64,000 nucleotides of DNA. Origin: Arctopsyche grandis (lineage: Eukaryota > Arthropoda > Insecta > Trichoptera > Hydropsychidae). Location of the stretch: positions 22,664,001 through 22,728,000 of the forward strand of contig NC_135359.1 of the NCBI RefSeq assembly GCF_051622035.1, given 5' to 3'. Both the position numbers and the translations under genes were made by a program. Positions 22,018 through 33,844 of this stretch are shown here, piece by piece. How positions within the stretch are numbered: position 1 is the stretch's first letter; each line of letters begins with the position of its first letter. The notes under the pieces were generated by a model. It was given only the letters and a program-made list of their open reading frames with translations. It was not told the DNA's origin and ran no database searches.

Positions 22018-23060
22018 AATGATCAGTATATAAAACGAAATGATAAGATTTTAGTGATAAGATGCAGATGCAGGTGAACTGCTGACGCTACTGGCTTCCT
22101 GATTTTTGTTTTTTTCCCTTGAACTGGCTTTTTCTCGGATATGTGTTTGACCCGGCTTTAACAACCTGAACATCGTTCATAAATTAACCCCGTTCATTAA
22201 CCCCCTCTCCGTTTTCAACCCCCTCGGTCCTCGCCCCTTGCTCCAGGTTCAATTTCAGTCTCACGGTCTCAGTTCTCGCGTGTCTGTTAAATTAATAAAT
22301 ACCGACCCTAACAACCTAATCTTAAATGAATAGGGCCAACTTTAACTTAACCTAACCTAATCTGGCCCTTAAATAAATAAGTGCTGGCTGCTAAGATATG
22401 GTTTTTAATACCGTAATAAAATACCGACCCTAACAACCTAAACTTAAATGAATAAGGCCAACCCTAACTTAACCTAACCTAATCTGACCCTTAAATAAAT
22501 AAGTGTTGGCTGCTGAGATCTAAGATGGGCGACGCCCTATCTTCTAACTGTCAACAATTATAATTTATTTGGTTTTACTGATCATTTATATTATTTAACT
22601 GATCACTTATTTAATAAATTACTGATCATTGATCTTAATTTTTTACTGATCATTAATCTTAATTTTTTACTGATCATTTTAGTCATTTTTAGCCGACCAA
22701 ATAATAGGTTCCCAAATTAAATGGCCAGTTACAAGTCAATTTCGGTAAGTATATAAATCAATTTTCGGCCAATATTTTATTAACAAAATGGTCAGTATTA
22801 TATTATTAAATGTCAGTATAAATAACAAATGGACAGTATAAAACAAATTGGAAATCTGACGTACATTCGCCAGAACAAATATGTACATACACAGCAGTGC
22901 CTGTTGGATGAAGTTGTCTATCAATATCGTACCAATCTTGTGTTGATATCAATAAAAAAGTTATATTGGCCATCCGTTAACATAAAACTTACCTTTTAAG
23001 ATTAATACTGACCATTTAATATAAATACTGACCTCTCGTATGTAAATACTGACAAAAATA
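22018..23060. repeat. Array of ACTGATCATT-like motifs in both orientations
   Basis: At least a dozen copies of TACTGAYCATTT or its reverse complement AAATGRTCAGTA occur: 22018, a run at 22576-22680, then 22719, 22786, 22807 and 22826, and reversed at 23003, 23024 and 23045. They are spaced irregularly and separated by AT-rich DNA. The cluster lies about 365 bases from the 3' end of CSP-C. Origin unknown, perhaps a decayed satellite or repeat internal to a mobile element. Confidence 0.5.
22299..22530 (+). repeat. Two tandem 122-bp units
   Basis: ATACCGACCCTAACAACCTA begins at 22299 and again at 22421, and the units stay similar through AGTGYTGGCTGCT. Each contains CTTAACCTAACCTAATC, close to the insect telomere unit CCTAA but too short and degenerate to be telomeric. 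Confidence 0.8.
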
Positions 23061-23424
23061 GACTAAAATACTTACTAGTAAAATTCAAGCTGTTGTAAAA
23101 TGATGACGATGATGATTATTAAAATATCTGTTGATATGAACAAGGTTATAATCCAAACACAATATTATTTTTGTCAATAAAATTTTTATTTTGTTTTATG
23201 CAAATTAAAACTTCGTACAACTTAATTTATTTGCCATTTTTAGAGTTGGTGAAAATATTAAACTTTAGCGACATCTATTATTCATAATGAAATATTATTA
23301 TGCATTTAAAACAACAGTAAGGCACAAATTATATCGTTAAAAACATCACACTAACTCAAATATTTGAAACAATAAAAACTATTATAAATTACTTGATTGC
23401 ATATGAAAACCATTTATGGTGAAA

Positions 23425-24084
23425 TTAGTCAACAGACTTCTTTTCAGAATCATCACTGTCATTTTCACCTTCAGAAGATTTGTTTGCTTTCAGTTTTAAA
23501 TATGCTTCTTTATACGATCCGCTTGGGTTGTATCTGAAAAATAATTTATAATATACATATAAATAAAAAATGATTTCATCATAAATTCTGTCATTTATTG
23601 AGAACATCTATGGTTACTTTGTTTCAAGCTCTTTCCACCAGTCAGGCTTGTTGTCAATTAAGTAGTACATCACCATTTTAGAACCGATATCCTGTTTTTC
23701 GCTACACTTTTTGCAATCGTTGTCGATCGCATCGGGTAGATTTTCTGAAACGTTTTAAAAGTTAGTTTTTTAAGACACAGATGGCGTGCAGGGTGTGTTT
23801 ATTAGTCATTTTAAAAATTACTATTTATTATACATTGTACGTATGTACTTACTTTTCAGTTCGACTCCGTCTGGAGTACAGCGTCCCTTCTCTAATAAAC
23901 AATTCACATAGTTCAATAGTAAACGGTCGCTGTGCAAGATTTCATCAATATCAAGATCATCATATTTGGTTGTATAAGTCACGTCGTCGGCTCCTTCTTT
24001 GGTTTCATTTCTCGCACTTACCACTGAAGCAGTCAATAAAATCAACGATATGGCGCAGAAAATATTACTTCTATGAACAAACAT
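23425..24084 (-). CDS. Chemosensory protein (CSP-C), three exons, acidic tail
   Basis: Exons are 23853-24084, 23618-23744 and 23425-23533, giving 155 aa. A signal peptide ([17 protein letters not shown]) precedes the family block [20 protein letters not shown]. Cysteines are C62-x6-C69-x18-C88-x2-C91 ([12 protein letters not shown]), then [20 protein letters not shown]. Intron 1 (donor GTAAGT) is at the conserved CSP site, phase 1 after LK. Intron 2 (donor GTAACC, acceptor TTTTCAG) falls inside the lysine codon of ETKYNPSG and is not usual for the family. Without it the frame would stop at once, and splicing restores the conserved Y motif. The C-terminus extends beyond the CSP fold with a serine/acidic tail ([17 protein letters not shown]). 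It is likely secreted. Ligand unknown. Start chosen at the first ATG after the TATA box. Confidence 0.92.
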
Positions 24085-24164
24085 ATTGAACAATATGAAG
24101 TTAAGATAAATCGTCAAGATCGAAAGACGTCACACGACTAGAAAATCTGTAAAAATTTTCAGCA

Positions 24165-24171
24165 TTATATA
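24165..24171 (-). promoter_or_regulatory. TATA box of CSP-C
   Basis: TATATAA on the minus strand, 81 bases upstream of the CSP-C ATG, in the same relative place as in CSP-B. Confidence 0.6.
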
Positions 24172-24449
24172 CGCGTTTTCACATACACTTATGCTTATTT
24201 CCCAATTACAGTAACAACAGTATTATTACTGCGGAAAATATGAGGGTGTGTAGAAAATAACTTTGTATTTTTTATTATATTCACATTTTTTTTAATTTAA
24301 GCTGATTTTAGAATATAATATTATAGATGGAATGTTAATATTACATATGTATATACATATGTATGTACATGGAATGGGTAGTATTGACCTCTAATGACGC
24401 ACATATATTTTTTTTATATTTAATGACTCATATTTAAAAAAAAAAAGTG

Positions 24450-25110
24450 ACGATGAATTAACATCATCATCACAATCATCTACACCCGCTCACCATCCAA
24501 CGCTGGATTAAGGCCTCTCCAATACGCTTCCACTCGTCTCTATTTTGCGCAACTCTCATCCATCTCGCCCCAAACATTTTCCTAATGTCGTCTACCCATC
24601 TTCCCTGCGTTCTTCCTTTTACCATTTTGCATTCCTCGGGTACCATTCTATGGATTACTTCTTTTGTTGAGCTTTCGTCCATTCTTCTAGCCACGTGGCC
24701 CACCCATTGCCATTTCAATCTCTTCAATTTATCCACTATATCCACTACCCTTGTCATACTTCTCACCCACGTATTCCGTTTCCTGTCTTTCCTCGTTACG
24801 CCAAGCATACAGCGTTCCATACGTCTTTGAGTGCATGGGACTTTGTGTAGCATCTTGGCGTTATGTCTAAGTTTTGCATCCATACGTCATCACTGGCAAA
24901 ACTCATTGATCGAAGATCTTTTTCTTCAGGCAGAGTAGCACTTTTGATTTAAAAACAGCATTCATTCCTCAAAATATACTCCATCCTTATTTCATACGTC
25001 TCTTTATTTATTCTTCTTTACTACCGGAGATGACAATTATTTGACCTAAATATAAATAATTATTTACTACTTCTACTATTTTATCATCTAATAAAATGCT
25101 ATCAGGCATG
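24450..25110 (-). mobile_element. RTE-like LINE 3'-end fragment, copy 2
   Basis: Minus-strand protein similarity starts with ILLDDKIVEVVNNYLYLGQ (about 25090), the usual RTE phrase after the RT domain. It continues with VPCTQRRMERCMLGVTRKDR, KRLKWQWVGHVARRM and RWVDDIRKMFGARWMRVAQN. About 135 codons at the end are open, while the upstream part has stops and shifts. The 3' end is followed by a GATGATGATG tail. It sits about 365 bases upstream of the CSP-C gene start. Confidence 0.85.
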
Positions 25111-26290
25111 CCATTGCTTTAGTAGTATTGTTACTACTATTGAACATTAGAATATTATCTCATTAAATAAATTTAATTTAAATGTCAAAAATTAAAATGT
25201 GTTCTGTAGATTTTGATATACAAATTAAATCTACATACATATATATGTATGTAGATAGATTCAACTATATATTTTGTTTTCCAATAAATACAATTTACAT
25301 ATGTGCATGGAATGTTTTTATTGTTATATAAATAATTGTTTGGAATTTTGGAGAAGCTTCAATCAATTTTCAAATACATAACTGCTAAATAGCACCTATT
25401 GACAATAAAACGATTTAAAGTTCTATTTATTTTGACTACATTGAATAAATTTAAAGATCATATCAGATACAATGTCTAAATAGCGTGCAAATATGTATAT
25501 ATTTATATAATATATGTATGTATTAGTTTCTAATAGCATCCGAATACATGTAAATATATAGTAAATATATTCATATAAATATATTTTGACTATATTTTTA
25601 TACTGTATATGGACACGTTTTTTTTCAATAAAATACGATCTTGTTATTATTCTTAACCATACCCCATTTTTTGCAATTGTTGCATTACATACATATATTG
25701 AATTGCTTTTTCAAGGTAAATATGTATAATACGCGAATACAACATGCATGCTTATTGACTACCTATATTATATGAACATAGTTTTGCGTAAAGAATCCAA
25801 GCACATGATATATATACATACATACATACATACATATATTATATTAAGAAAACTGCAAATTCATGGTTTTTTATACAAAAAGTTTTCAATAGTCATCAAC
25901 ATTGTCAATAATAATTACACTCTATATTAATACTTTTTATAAACTTGCTTTTACATTTGACAAAAAGCATTCATGGCCATTGTACATATTATTTATGTTT
26001 GTTGGATCTTCTTTGCAAAAATACCGTACAAAGTTTCTCAAACTTTTTCCTTGTATTTAATTACACTGAGCAACAAAAAATCACATTTTTTAATAACGAT
26101 ATTTATTAAACTTGACACACTGAATTCGAATACGAAAATGATTTTTGTTAGTTTCTTCTCGTTTATGAGATATAACCAAGTGTTTAAAAAACAATTTACT
26201 GATTTTCGGCTTTTAACTCAAAATATTTTTAATAATTTTTCTATTGATTGTGATTTTTTTGCTTTAAAATGCGTATATATAATAACTAGA
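25111..26290. other. No gene seen, AT-rich intergenic
   Basis: AT-rich with TACATACATA microsatellites (for example 25815-25840). A 119-codon frame at 25973-26332 runs into the palindromic repeat at 26295, is low-complexity, and is not accepted as a gene. Confidence 0.6.
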
Positions 26291-26294
26291 GACC

Positions 26295-26422
26295 GGAATC
26301 TGAAGGGGCTGTTTATTGTTCAAAGATTGTAAATGCATTGTTAAAGGTTTGCCGAACCTTTTTTACAAAGGATTTACAACAATGGAACAATAGGCGGCAC
26401 GTTTCCGGCCCCTTCAGATTCC
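26295..26422. repeat. Palindromic repeat family P, copy 2
   Basis: Outer arms GGAATCTGAAGGGGC (26295-26309) and GCCCCTTCAGATTCC (26408-26422) are perfect complements. The core again holds AAAGGTTTGCCGAACCTTT with TTGTAAAT and ATTTACAA around it. The core matches copies 1 and 3, but the outer arms differ in sequence from those of copy 1. Confidence 0.88.
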
Positions 26423-26559
26423 AACCTATGATAATAACAATAAATAAAATTTAATACAATAACTAATTAATTTATTTGTAGTACCATTAGAGAGGATATT
26501 TGTGGAAGAGACGTGCCAGGGCTTAGATTCTAGTTGAATTTCTATAGATATTGGCAATA

Positions 26560-26840
26560 TTTTTCAACTAAGTGGTTGTGTTAATGCTAACCAGTGAGAG
26601 GTTTCCGGGCTCTTGCCTTGCCTTGCCTTGGGTTGACCTCGAATGAAAATAATTTATTCGGAAGTATTTCTCTAGTGCCATTGGTCAAACTTGAATATCT
26701 GTAAGTCGATCGTTTCCTATCAGGGTTTTCCAATTAATCTGATTTGATTGTTAAGACGGTTCCTCATCAAACCATCCTACCCACTATGTCAACACTATTT
26801 GAATATGGTTTAAAATTTATATATGTACAAGTTTAATACC
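26560..26840 (+). mobile_element. tRNA-derived SINE (core family), decayed copy
   Basis: Contains the shared SINE core GATCGTTTCCTATCAGGG, then AATCTGATTTG and GACGGTTCC (about 26708-26765), followed by CCATCCTACCCACTATGTC. The tRNA-like head (AGTGGTTGTGTTAATGC) is degraded and no stem-loop tail is visible. Confidence 0.65.
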
Positions 26841-26849
26841 ATAGGTGTC

Positions 26850-27990
26850 ACTCAGAGGCATAATGGCATGTAGTAATAACGTGTAGTAATAACATAATGG
26901 CATGTAATAATAATAAGATGTGGCATCATGGTAAATTAAAAATAAAAAATTCTAAAATATTCCAAACTTTATTAAATTTGAATGATTTTCAATATATGTA
27001 CGATATAAAGCATTAGATAAATATCTTTCCACGAACTCTTCATTACTTAGGAAAATGTAAAAAATGCATACTCGAATACAAGTATGACATTTTAAAAAGA
27101 ACATACATACATATGTACATAGGTCGTTATAAAATGTTTTTTTTTCATAAAAAAAATATTTATCTAATTAATTAATGCCCGTTGTAAACTACACAGCTAA
27201 TATCGAATAATATACAATACAAATAGAAAAAAACAGCTTGATGAGTGCTTTCAGAGCACCATGTTTGTTCACTTTCATCAAATATTCATGAGGTCAACGT
27301 TCGAATGCCTTATTATTTTTCCCCCTTGACCAATTCCTTGACAAACTACTGTTTTTACTTTAAAATAATTAGAAAGCGCCTTTGTGTTTTGTTTGTATGG
27401 CGGATGCAAATATCTACACCGGTGTAAATACAGTTCAACAGAACAACCGAATCGTATAAAGAAACTCAAATCAATATATATTTATTTATAAGATTTAATT
27501 TGAATATTGCATATATTGTTACAAGGTCGCATAAACCAAATGGACCATAATAATTATCGGACGCTCCGTTGATCATGTCGAAGTAATGCGATTATTATTA
27601 TAATATCAGATATACATAATAAGTCATATCGGCAAGCGACTAGTGCGCTGATTGTATGTAAATAACAACTTGCGCAAAGTGTTCCAAGTAAAAGAAAAAT
27701 ACCCCGAAATCAATTATGACTTGCAAAAGAGTAGCTGAAAAATTAAATCCGTGTGCCTGTACGCATGTATAATGCATAAGTGGTGATTTCATCATTTGAT
27801 TTAATGCAACACAATCTTTTTAAACGCGAAAGCATTTTGCCAAATCATTCAGACCGACGATGTTGTAATGATTGATTCGAAAATTACTATAATAAACACA
27901 GTCGCTAATTATTTTATAACTGGATTAAGGTTGAAGATTTTTTCTAATTATTTATCCATTTAGGATTCATCATAAATCATTCATTTTTAA
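26850..27990. other. No gene seen, AT-rich intergenic
   Basis: Short repeats of GGCATGTAGTAATAA near 26863-26930 and AT-rich DNA. Small frames (27245-27469) have no recognisable content. Confidence 0.6.
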
Positions 27991-27994
27991 TCAC

Positions 27995-29497
27995 TTTCAA
28001 AGTATGCTCATTGATCAGCAGCATGGCTTTCGTCCGGCCAGATCAGCTATTACCAACTTGTTATGTTTCTCTAATGACATAACCAGCACTTTGGATTGTA
28101 ATAATCAAATGGATGTAATATATACTGATTTTGAGAAGGCGTTTGATAAAGTTGATCATAAAATTTTGGTTAGTAAATTAAGTTTTATTGGATTTACTTA
28201 TAATCTTGTTGGTCTTTTTATTTCTTATTTACAGGATCGACGTCAATTCGTTAAGTTTGGGAGTTGCTTTTCTTATGAGTATGTTGCCACTTCTGGGATT
28301 CCCCAAGGATCAAATCTTGGCCCTTTATTATTCCTAATATTTATCAACGATATTCAATCTTCTATTCACCATTCTAAATTTTTATTATATGCGGATGACT
28401 TAAAAATCTATAAGAGAATAATTGATTTACCTGACGCTCTTTATTTGCAAGAGGATTTGAATTCTATTTATGAATGGGCTAATGTTAATAAACTTCCCTT
28501 CAATATCCTAAAGTGTCGGGTCATTTCTTACTCTCGTTCTCGTTCTCCTATTAATTATCCGTATAAATTTCATGATTCTCTTCTTCAGAGAGAATTATTT
28601 ATATCTGATCTGGGAATAGTCTTCGAAAATAGTTGGAGTTTCAACATTCACATTGAGAATATCTGTGATAGGGCAACAAAAATCCTTGGATTCGTAATCC
28701 GTAATTCGTCCGAACTAGGGCTCACTGCCATTCGTCTCTTATATTGTACATTAGTTCGCAGTGTGCTCGAGTTTGGCTCCATTATATGGTCTCCCTATCA
28801 ACTTCGTTACTCTCTAATGTTGGAACGAGTCCAAAGGAAATTCCTTAGGTTTTTATATCTGAAGACATTTGGATTTTATCCATATCTGTTCCCTAGTGCC
28901 TTTGTCTTGGGATCTTTGGGTTTCAACTCCCTGGCAAAGAGAAGAGATTTATTTCTTGGGAAACATTTCGTAAAATTACTTAGAGGAGAGATTCACAATC
29001 CCACTATCCTGGAGAAACTAAAATTCTGGGCCCCGGAAAATCGTAGAGTTTTAAGAAAACATGATATATTTTTACCAATTAGGGCTAAATCAAACGTGCT
29101 CATGAACTCCCCCCTCTCGAGAGCTGTTCGACTCCTCAACTTACTGGCACATTACTTGGACCTATTCGATGCCAGTTATGTTGAGTTGGTGGAACACATC
29201 CTAAATAGCACGATATAAATTTTTCAATCTTATTTCTTTGTTTTTATTTTGTGTACATATTTTTTACTTGATTTTTATTATTTTTTTATGATGTTTTTTT
29301 TTATTTATGATTTTTATTATTTTCTTATGTTTTTTTTTATTTATGATTTTTATTATTTTTTTTATGGTGTTTTTTTTGTAATTTTTATGATTTTTATTAT
29401 TTGTATTAAAATCACATTGACGCTTTGGGGCAACCTGTCAAGTCTCTGTGGTATTGATTTTTTAAAATAAAATAAAAATAAATAAATAAATAAATAA
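27995..29497 (+). mobile_element. 5'-truncated LINE with open RT (jockey/CR1-like)
   Basis: An uninterrupted 404-codon frame (28004-29218) starts inside the RT domain at IDQQHGFRPARS. It carries TDFEKAFDKVDH, TSGIPQGSNLGPLLFLIFIN, the catalytic box YADDLKIY, then the thumb and C-terminal region ending VEHILNSTI. Endonuclease and the first RT blocks are missing, so it cannot move alone. The 3'UTR has T-rich runs, GGGGCAACCTGTCAAGTC and ends in AAATAAATAAATAAA. Absence of stops argues for a recent insertion. Clear flanking duplications were not found. Its family also accounts for the fragments at 1-610 and about 56.4 kb. Confidence 0.92.
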
Positions 29498-30070
29498 AGT
29501 CGCCCATATCAGAGTCGTCACCGCTCAACGTTGCTTTCTTCCGGCAATCGAACGTGCTTACGTCTGTCAATAGAATCATCGTTTCGAACATATTCACACT
29601 TATTATTTACCATTAAATACGAATGATCTTGAGAGACCTCGTACCGTATAAACTTGAACTTGTAATTTTCCACAATCGATGCTGAACAAATTTATATTCA
29701 TGTATGTATGTTGTTTATTATTCATAAAATTATCCGATCTAATTTGATGATTGTCGCAACGATTCCGACAGACGCAACAAAAGGAATATTAATAAGATTT
29801 ATATGTACTGGTATAAAAAATTAAATGTCGGTCCATGTATGTGTTTCTAATGATTCTGTGAGGCATATCAGGCAGTGTCTCGCAAGCGGTTATCGTAAAA
29901 TTTATCATTACTGATTCAATTAAAAAGTTGTTCAAAATCATCAGAGCCGCTTTAAAATAATTATCAAATTGACTTTGAACAATCTATTTTTTGTGAGAGG
30001 ACTACTATTCTTTTATTTTCTTTTTATTTAAAAAAATGTATGCAAGATTTTCACGTCGAGTGCATAAATA
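29498..30070. other. No gene seen
   Basis: Unique-looking AT-rich sequence with a slightly GC-richer patch at 29500-29560. No convincing frame. Confidence 0.55.
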
Positions 30071-30074
30071 TATG

Positions 30075-30230
30075 TAGTACTAGTGTTTTTACCCGGTTTC
30101 GATCGGTATTTGTAATACAAACCGCTTAAACATATGTAATCTAATAGTAAAAATTCATTTGATTTTTAATTAAATTTATTTGTATTGAAACAAAGAAAAA
30201 TTAACGACAGCCAATCAGAAATTAATACAC
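30075..30230 (+). repeat. Repeat family R3, copy
   Basis: Starts TACTAGTGTTTTTACCCGG and continues GGTATTTGTAATACAAACCG, matching the copy at 21295. Its 3' side passes into the minisatellite at 30235. Confidence 0.6.
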
Positions 30231-30234
30231 ACAA

Positions 30235-30440
30235 CTGAAAATGAAAAAATAATCTTAAACTGGAACTGAAAAAAGAATCCAGAACAGGAACTGAAACAAG
30301 AATCCGGAACCAGAAATGAAAAAGTAATCGGGATCCGTAACTGAAAAGAGAATCCAGAACCGGAACTCAAACAGGTATCCGATCCCGAACTCAAACTGAA
30401 ATCCAGCTCCAGAACTGAAAAAGGAATTGAAATCTGAACA
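30235..30440 (+). repeat. Minisatellite with unit about 30 bp
   Basis: Imperfect repeats of AACTGAAAAAGAATCCAGAA in which GAACCGGAACTG-like phrases alternate with AATCC phrases. Six to seven diverged units. Confidence 0.75.
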
Positions 30441-30527
30441 GAAAAATAATCAATATCGATATCGATATCATCGTTATAAAAATGATATTTTTTCGATAAC
30501 GTCACGGATTCTACCACCCAAACCTAA

Positions 30528-30701
30528 GAGCCGGGCCGCACCGTGCAACTTTGTCGGCCGACTAGTTGCGCGACACGAAAAATGTATGGAAATATGTGCG
30601 ACAAACAAGTTGACGGGTGGAGCATGTCCCATCTACCTGCATGCATTGGTCTGGTCGCTTTCAACCAAGTCGCTCGCAAGTCGCACGGTGCGGCCCGGCC
30701 C
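30528..30701. mobile_element. Short GC-rich MITE, PIF/Harbinger-like
   Basis: Ends GAGCCGGGCCGCACC and, reversed, GGGCCGGGCCGCACC form inverted repeats of about 22 bases. The flanks are TAA on both sides (30525-30527 and 30702-30704). A 3-bp TWA duplication is the PIF/Harbinger preference. No transposase. Much GC-richer than its surroundings. Confidence 0.8.
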
Positions 30702-30704
30702 TAA

Positions 30705-30776
30705 CATACATTAAACCTTATATACATTAAACCTTACATACATCAAACCTTACATACATACATTAAACCTTACAAA
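30705..30776 (+). repeat. Tandem CATTAAACCTTA repeats
   Basis: Four units of 16-20 bases built on ATACATTAAACCTTA, directly after the MITE. Confidence 0.8.
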
Positions 30777-30779
30777 GTC

Positions 30780-32005
30780 TGTTTCGAAATTATATATTAT
30801 AGGTAGATGGATGTATGTACTTGAAATCTCATCACGTTGGTTGAATTTCCAGAAAACAATTGCTGCTTTTTTCCAGAAAATTATTCTAGAGGTCAGGCAA
30901 CGGTAGCCTGTAATTTTGTATTTATTAAATACAGGGTTTGTCAAGAGTTTGGTTGTGACGTATTTCCTGTGTTTACAAACAGCAATGACTCACTTGGCTG
31001 TCTGTGCGTGGTCGCTAAGGTCACCACGTACATGTAACATAAACCATGTTTTCAAGCTCGCATTTCAATTGTGGATCATTCGTCACGGTTTGGAACTACG
31101 TAGGTTTTCAAACTATTCATCCATGTCTTGAAAAGTTTGGACATTGACAAAAAAGGGGACTTTTGAACTGTGACATGTGTTGAATCGCATCATTGAAACG
31201 AGCGACGTTATACAAATGACACTCGGTCGATTGTCATGATTTTCCAAAAGGAACACTGCTTTGAAGAATGATTCGATGATGGTGTTTGCGATGTAAAAAC
31301 TTTGTATCGTCAAGGTGAAGTTCAATGTGCGTACTTATTCACATTGAACTTCAGTAAAAAGATGACGACCATCGTGAATGAGTATAACTAAAATTTTCAA
31401 TAGTTTTTTTTTATGTACTTTAATTTTAAAGTCACTTTGAAATTCTCGGAAGAGATCTTTGATGATAAAAGTGAACAAGAGATTGTTTTTCGTTTTATTA
31501 TATCGATTAGATTTTTAATGTACATATATACTCATGTATGTACATACATATGTATAATTACAGTCTCAATGTACAATTCGTTCGCTCATGTAAATATGTG
31601 CATACACTAATGACTAGAACACTAGTTTATTCATACACAAAATATTCTAGCCAGTGATATTCGGCTGTCGAGAGGAATTCTGGGCCCTGGAAAATAACTA
31701 TTAGAAGAATACCTACATATATGTTAAATGATATTTTTTTAAATAATCGAATGAGAAAGTATGATATAACAGGTATTATTTCACATGGACTCAAAGAATG
31801 CGCGGATCTAAAAATAATAAACATTTAGCATTAAAGAAATATATGTATTTTTATGTAGAATAATATTAAATATCAATATCGATCAGTTGAATGTCCCAAC
31901 ACGGAGTCCCTCAAGTAGTCCGGGCCCTGGAACTTTAACCCCAGATCCCCCCCACCCCTATCGGTGGCCCTTGTGATGTATATGTTCACATGTGTATGTA
32001 TGTAG
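30780..32005. other. No gene seen, partly unique
   Basis: Less AT-rich than average between 30880 and 31380 but without a convincing frame. Patches with GGGCCCTGGAA (31680, 31921) resemble hAT ends but could not be paired into an element. A perfect stem-loop at 31316-31353 is listed separately. Confidence 0.5.
31316..31353. other. Perfect 14-bp stem-loop
   Basis: TGAAGTTCAATGTG (31316-31329) and CACATTGAACTTCA (31340-31353) are exact complements with a 10-base loop. Function unknown. It could be a cruciform, a binding-site palindrome or a small RNA hairpin. Confidence 0.6.
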
Positions 32006-32009
32006 AGTC

Positions 32010-32567
32010 GAAGTGTATTTTCAATTGTAATATATTCCAACTGGCGTTTTAGCTCAATCATAGTCTAATACAATTAAACTAGTAAATTATATTTCTACAA
32101 GGGCAAATACACTTTCAACAATGTGCGCCAGTTGTAATATATGTAACAGTGTTTTGACAGATCTGATGCTTTTACGAATGCTTCAGAATTCAATAATTCG
32201 TTAATATTTTTTACGAATAAAAGTAATAAGTACCGTATTACGATAGCTCTAAAGTTGTGTTCAAAATAAAAATGTGCCTTTCCAACTCAATTTACTAATC
32301 GAGTGACATTTTCACAAGAACCTAACCTCTCCATATAACCTAGTACCAATTTTTAATTGAACTGCTTTTTCAATTGTAATATATTTTGAACAGTTGGAGT
32401 TTAATTCACCATATGAATCAACTTACGTGGGTTAAACAGAATATATTCCAGTTAGTCAAAATATATAACAACTGAAAATACACTTTAACTATAATTTTAA
32501 TTGGTACCAAGTTAGTTGGAATATATTTCAACTAGTCAAAATATATTACAACAGGGATATACACTTC
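32010..32567. mobile_element. MITE-like element with reiterated subunits
   Basis: Ends GAAGTGTATTTTCAATTG and, reversed, GAAGTGTATATCCCTGTTG. Inside, the phrase TTGTAATATATTCCAACTGG or its complement recurs about five times (for example 32025, 32129, 32372, 32440 and 32514). It looks like a foldback element that grew by internal duplication. No clear target duplication. Confidence 0.6.
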
Positions 32568-32574
32568 AACTGTA

Positions 32575-32960
32575 ACATATACAAAAGAAAAAATTGACAA
32601 ACGAACTACATAGTTTGTTCATGCAAAAACTACTAAGCATTAGTCTAAGTATTTTCAATCGTTTGTCCCATCCTCTTACATATGTATGTTGACCTTAGGT
32701 TTCAATATTTTTAATATAGGCGGAAATATTATAGCAACGTTGTAATGCGGTTTCCATTGGAATTTCCTTTGAAATATGTACTTGGCGTTTTAACATCTTA
32801 ACGGTTTTGATAGCTTAAAAGTTTTGACAGCTAAAAGTTGCATGCGACACCTGGTGAGATTATTTAAAGATATATTTTGACTGTTAGCACTTCAACTTTT
32901 ACCAATAGTTCGTGCATGAACAAACTTGTAAGCTTATAAACGAACCGGGTGAAAACTTGG
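32575..32960. repeat. Interspersed repeat family R4, copy 1
   Basis: Collinear with 58238-58680. Shared phrases include AATTGACAAACGAA, CTCAATCGTTTGTCCCATCC-like sequence, GGAATTTTCCTTTGAAATAT-like sequence and GTTCATGNATGAA. Ends include GTTTGTTC/GAACAAAC. Non-coding, probably a MITE. Confidence 0.7.
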
Positions 32961-33840
32961 ACTTAAACATATACATACATATTTAGTAGTCATAATATAC
33001 ATTTCAGTATTATCATATTATAATAGTCTCATTTTTTTTGGCAAATATCCATTTTGATATTAATCTATTGGAAAAACGATACTTTAAAATGAAACAAATT
33101 TAATTTCCAAGATCATATATACGACTTCAGCAATTAATTACATTACGTGGAAGTATAATATGAAAATGCGATGGAAATTTATTTACATGATAATGTATGA
33201 CCAATAAATCAATTGAAGCAATTTTCCGCGGAAATTACAAGTAATTGTAGGGAAAAAACCGAATAAATTTTGCAATGAAAATGCACGCGCTTTTCTAAGG
33301 CCCATATTCATTTCAAATTTATAATCAATAAATAAACTTACATATAATGAACAACCAATCAAAAAATAGTATTTTATATAAAACACAGTTGGGGATTTCT
33401 AGAAAGCAGTCGAATATATTATAGATTTTATATACATGTGTATGTCATCTGAGAAAACTTTATTTAGCGAATTTTGTTTATTTATAATTCTTGGAATTCT
33501 TAAAAATAAAATCCTTGGAGTTTATACGCGGAAAATCTGAATTTTAAACAAGGTGTGAAAAAAAACACGAACGCTTACGCTTGTTTTCAAAATTAATTTG
33601 CAGAAATATCGCAAGATGCTGAAAACAAATCTTAAAAAATATCTATTTCGTTTAATTTAAAAATAATATTTTAGTATTTACATATGTATATGTAAACTAT
33701 TTCAGTGCTCTCGGTGAAAGGTTTTGCAACTCACCACAGTAATAAATTAATCGTTTAATAATACACATTAAAAAAGAACAAATTAAAAAAAATAACAGAC
33801 AGATTTATTATTTTACAAATATCAATTATTAACTTTTATA
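32961..33840. other. No gene seen, AT-rich
   Basis: AT-rich DNA with TACATATGTATATGTA palindromic microsatellites. The small minus frame at 33183-33386 has no support. Confidence 0.6.
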
Positions 33841-33844
33841 AATT

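Noticed and set aside
25973-26332. 119-codon plus-strand frame
   Set aside because: Low-complexity, no domain, and its end lies inside the palindromic repeat at 26295.
30427-30714. 95-codon plus-strand frame
   Set aside because: It spans a minisatellite and the GC-rich MITE, so the open frame reflects composition.
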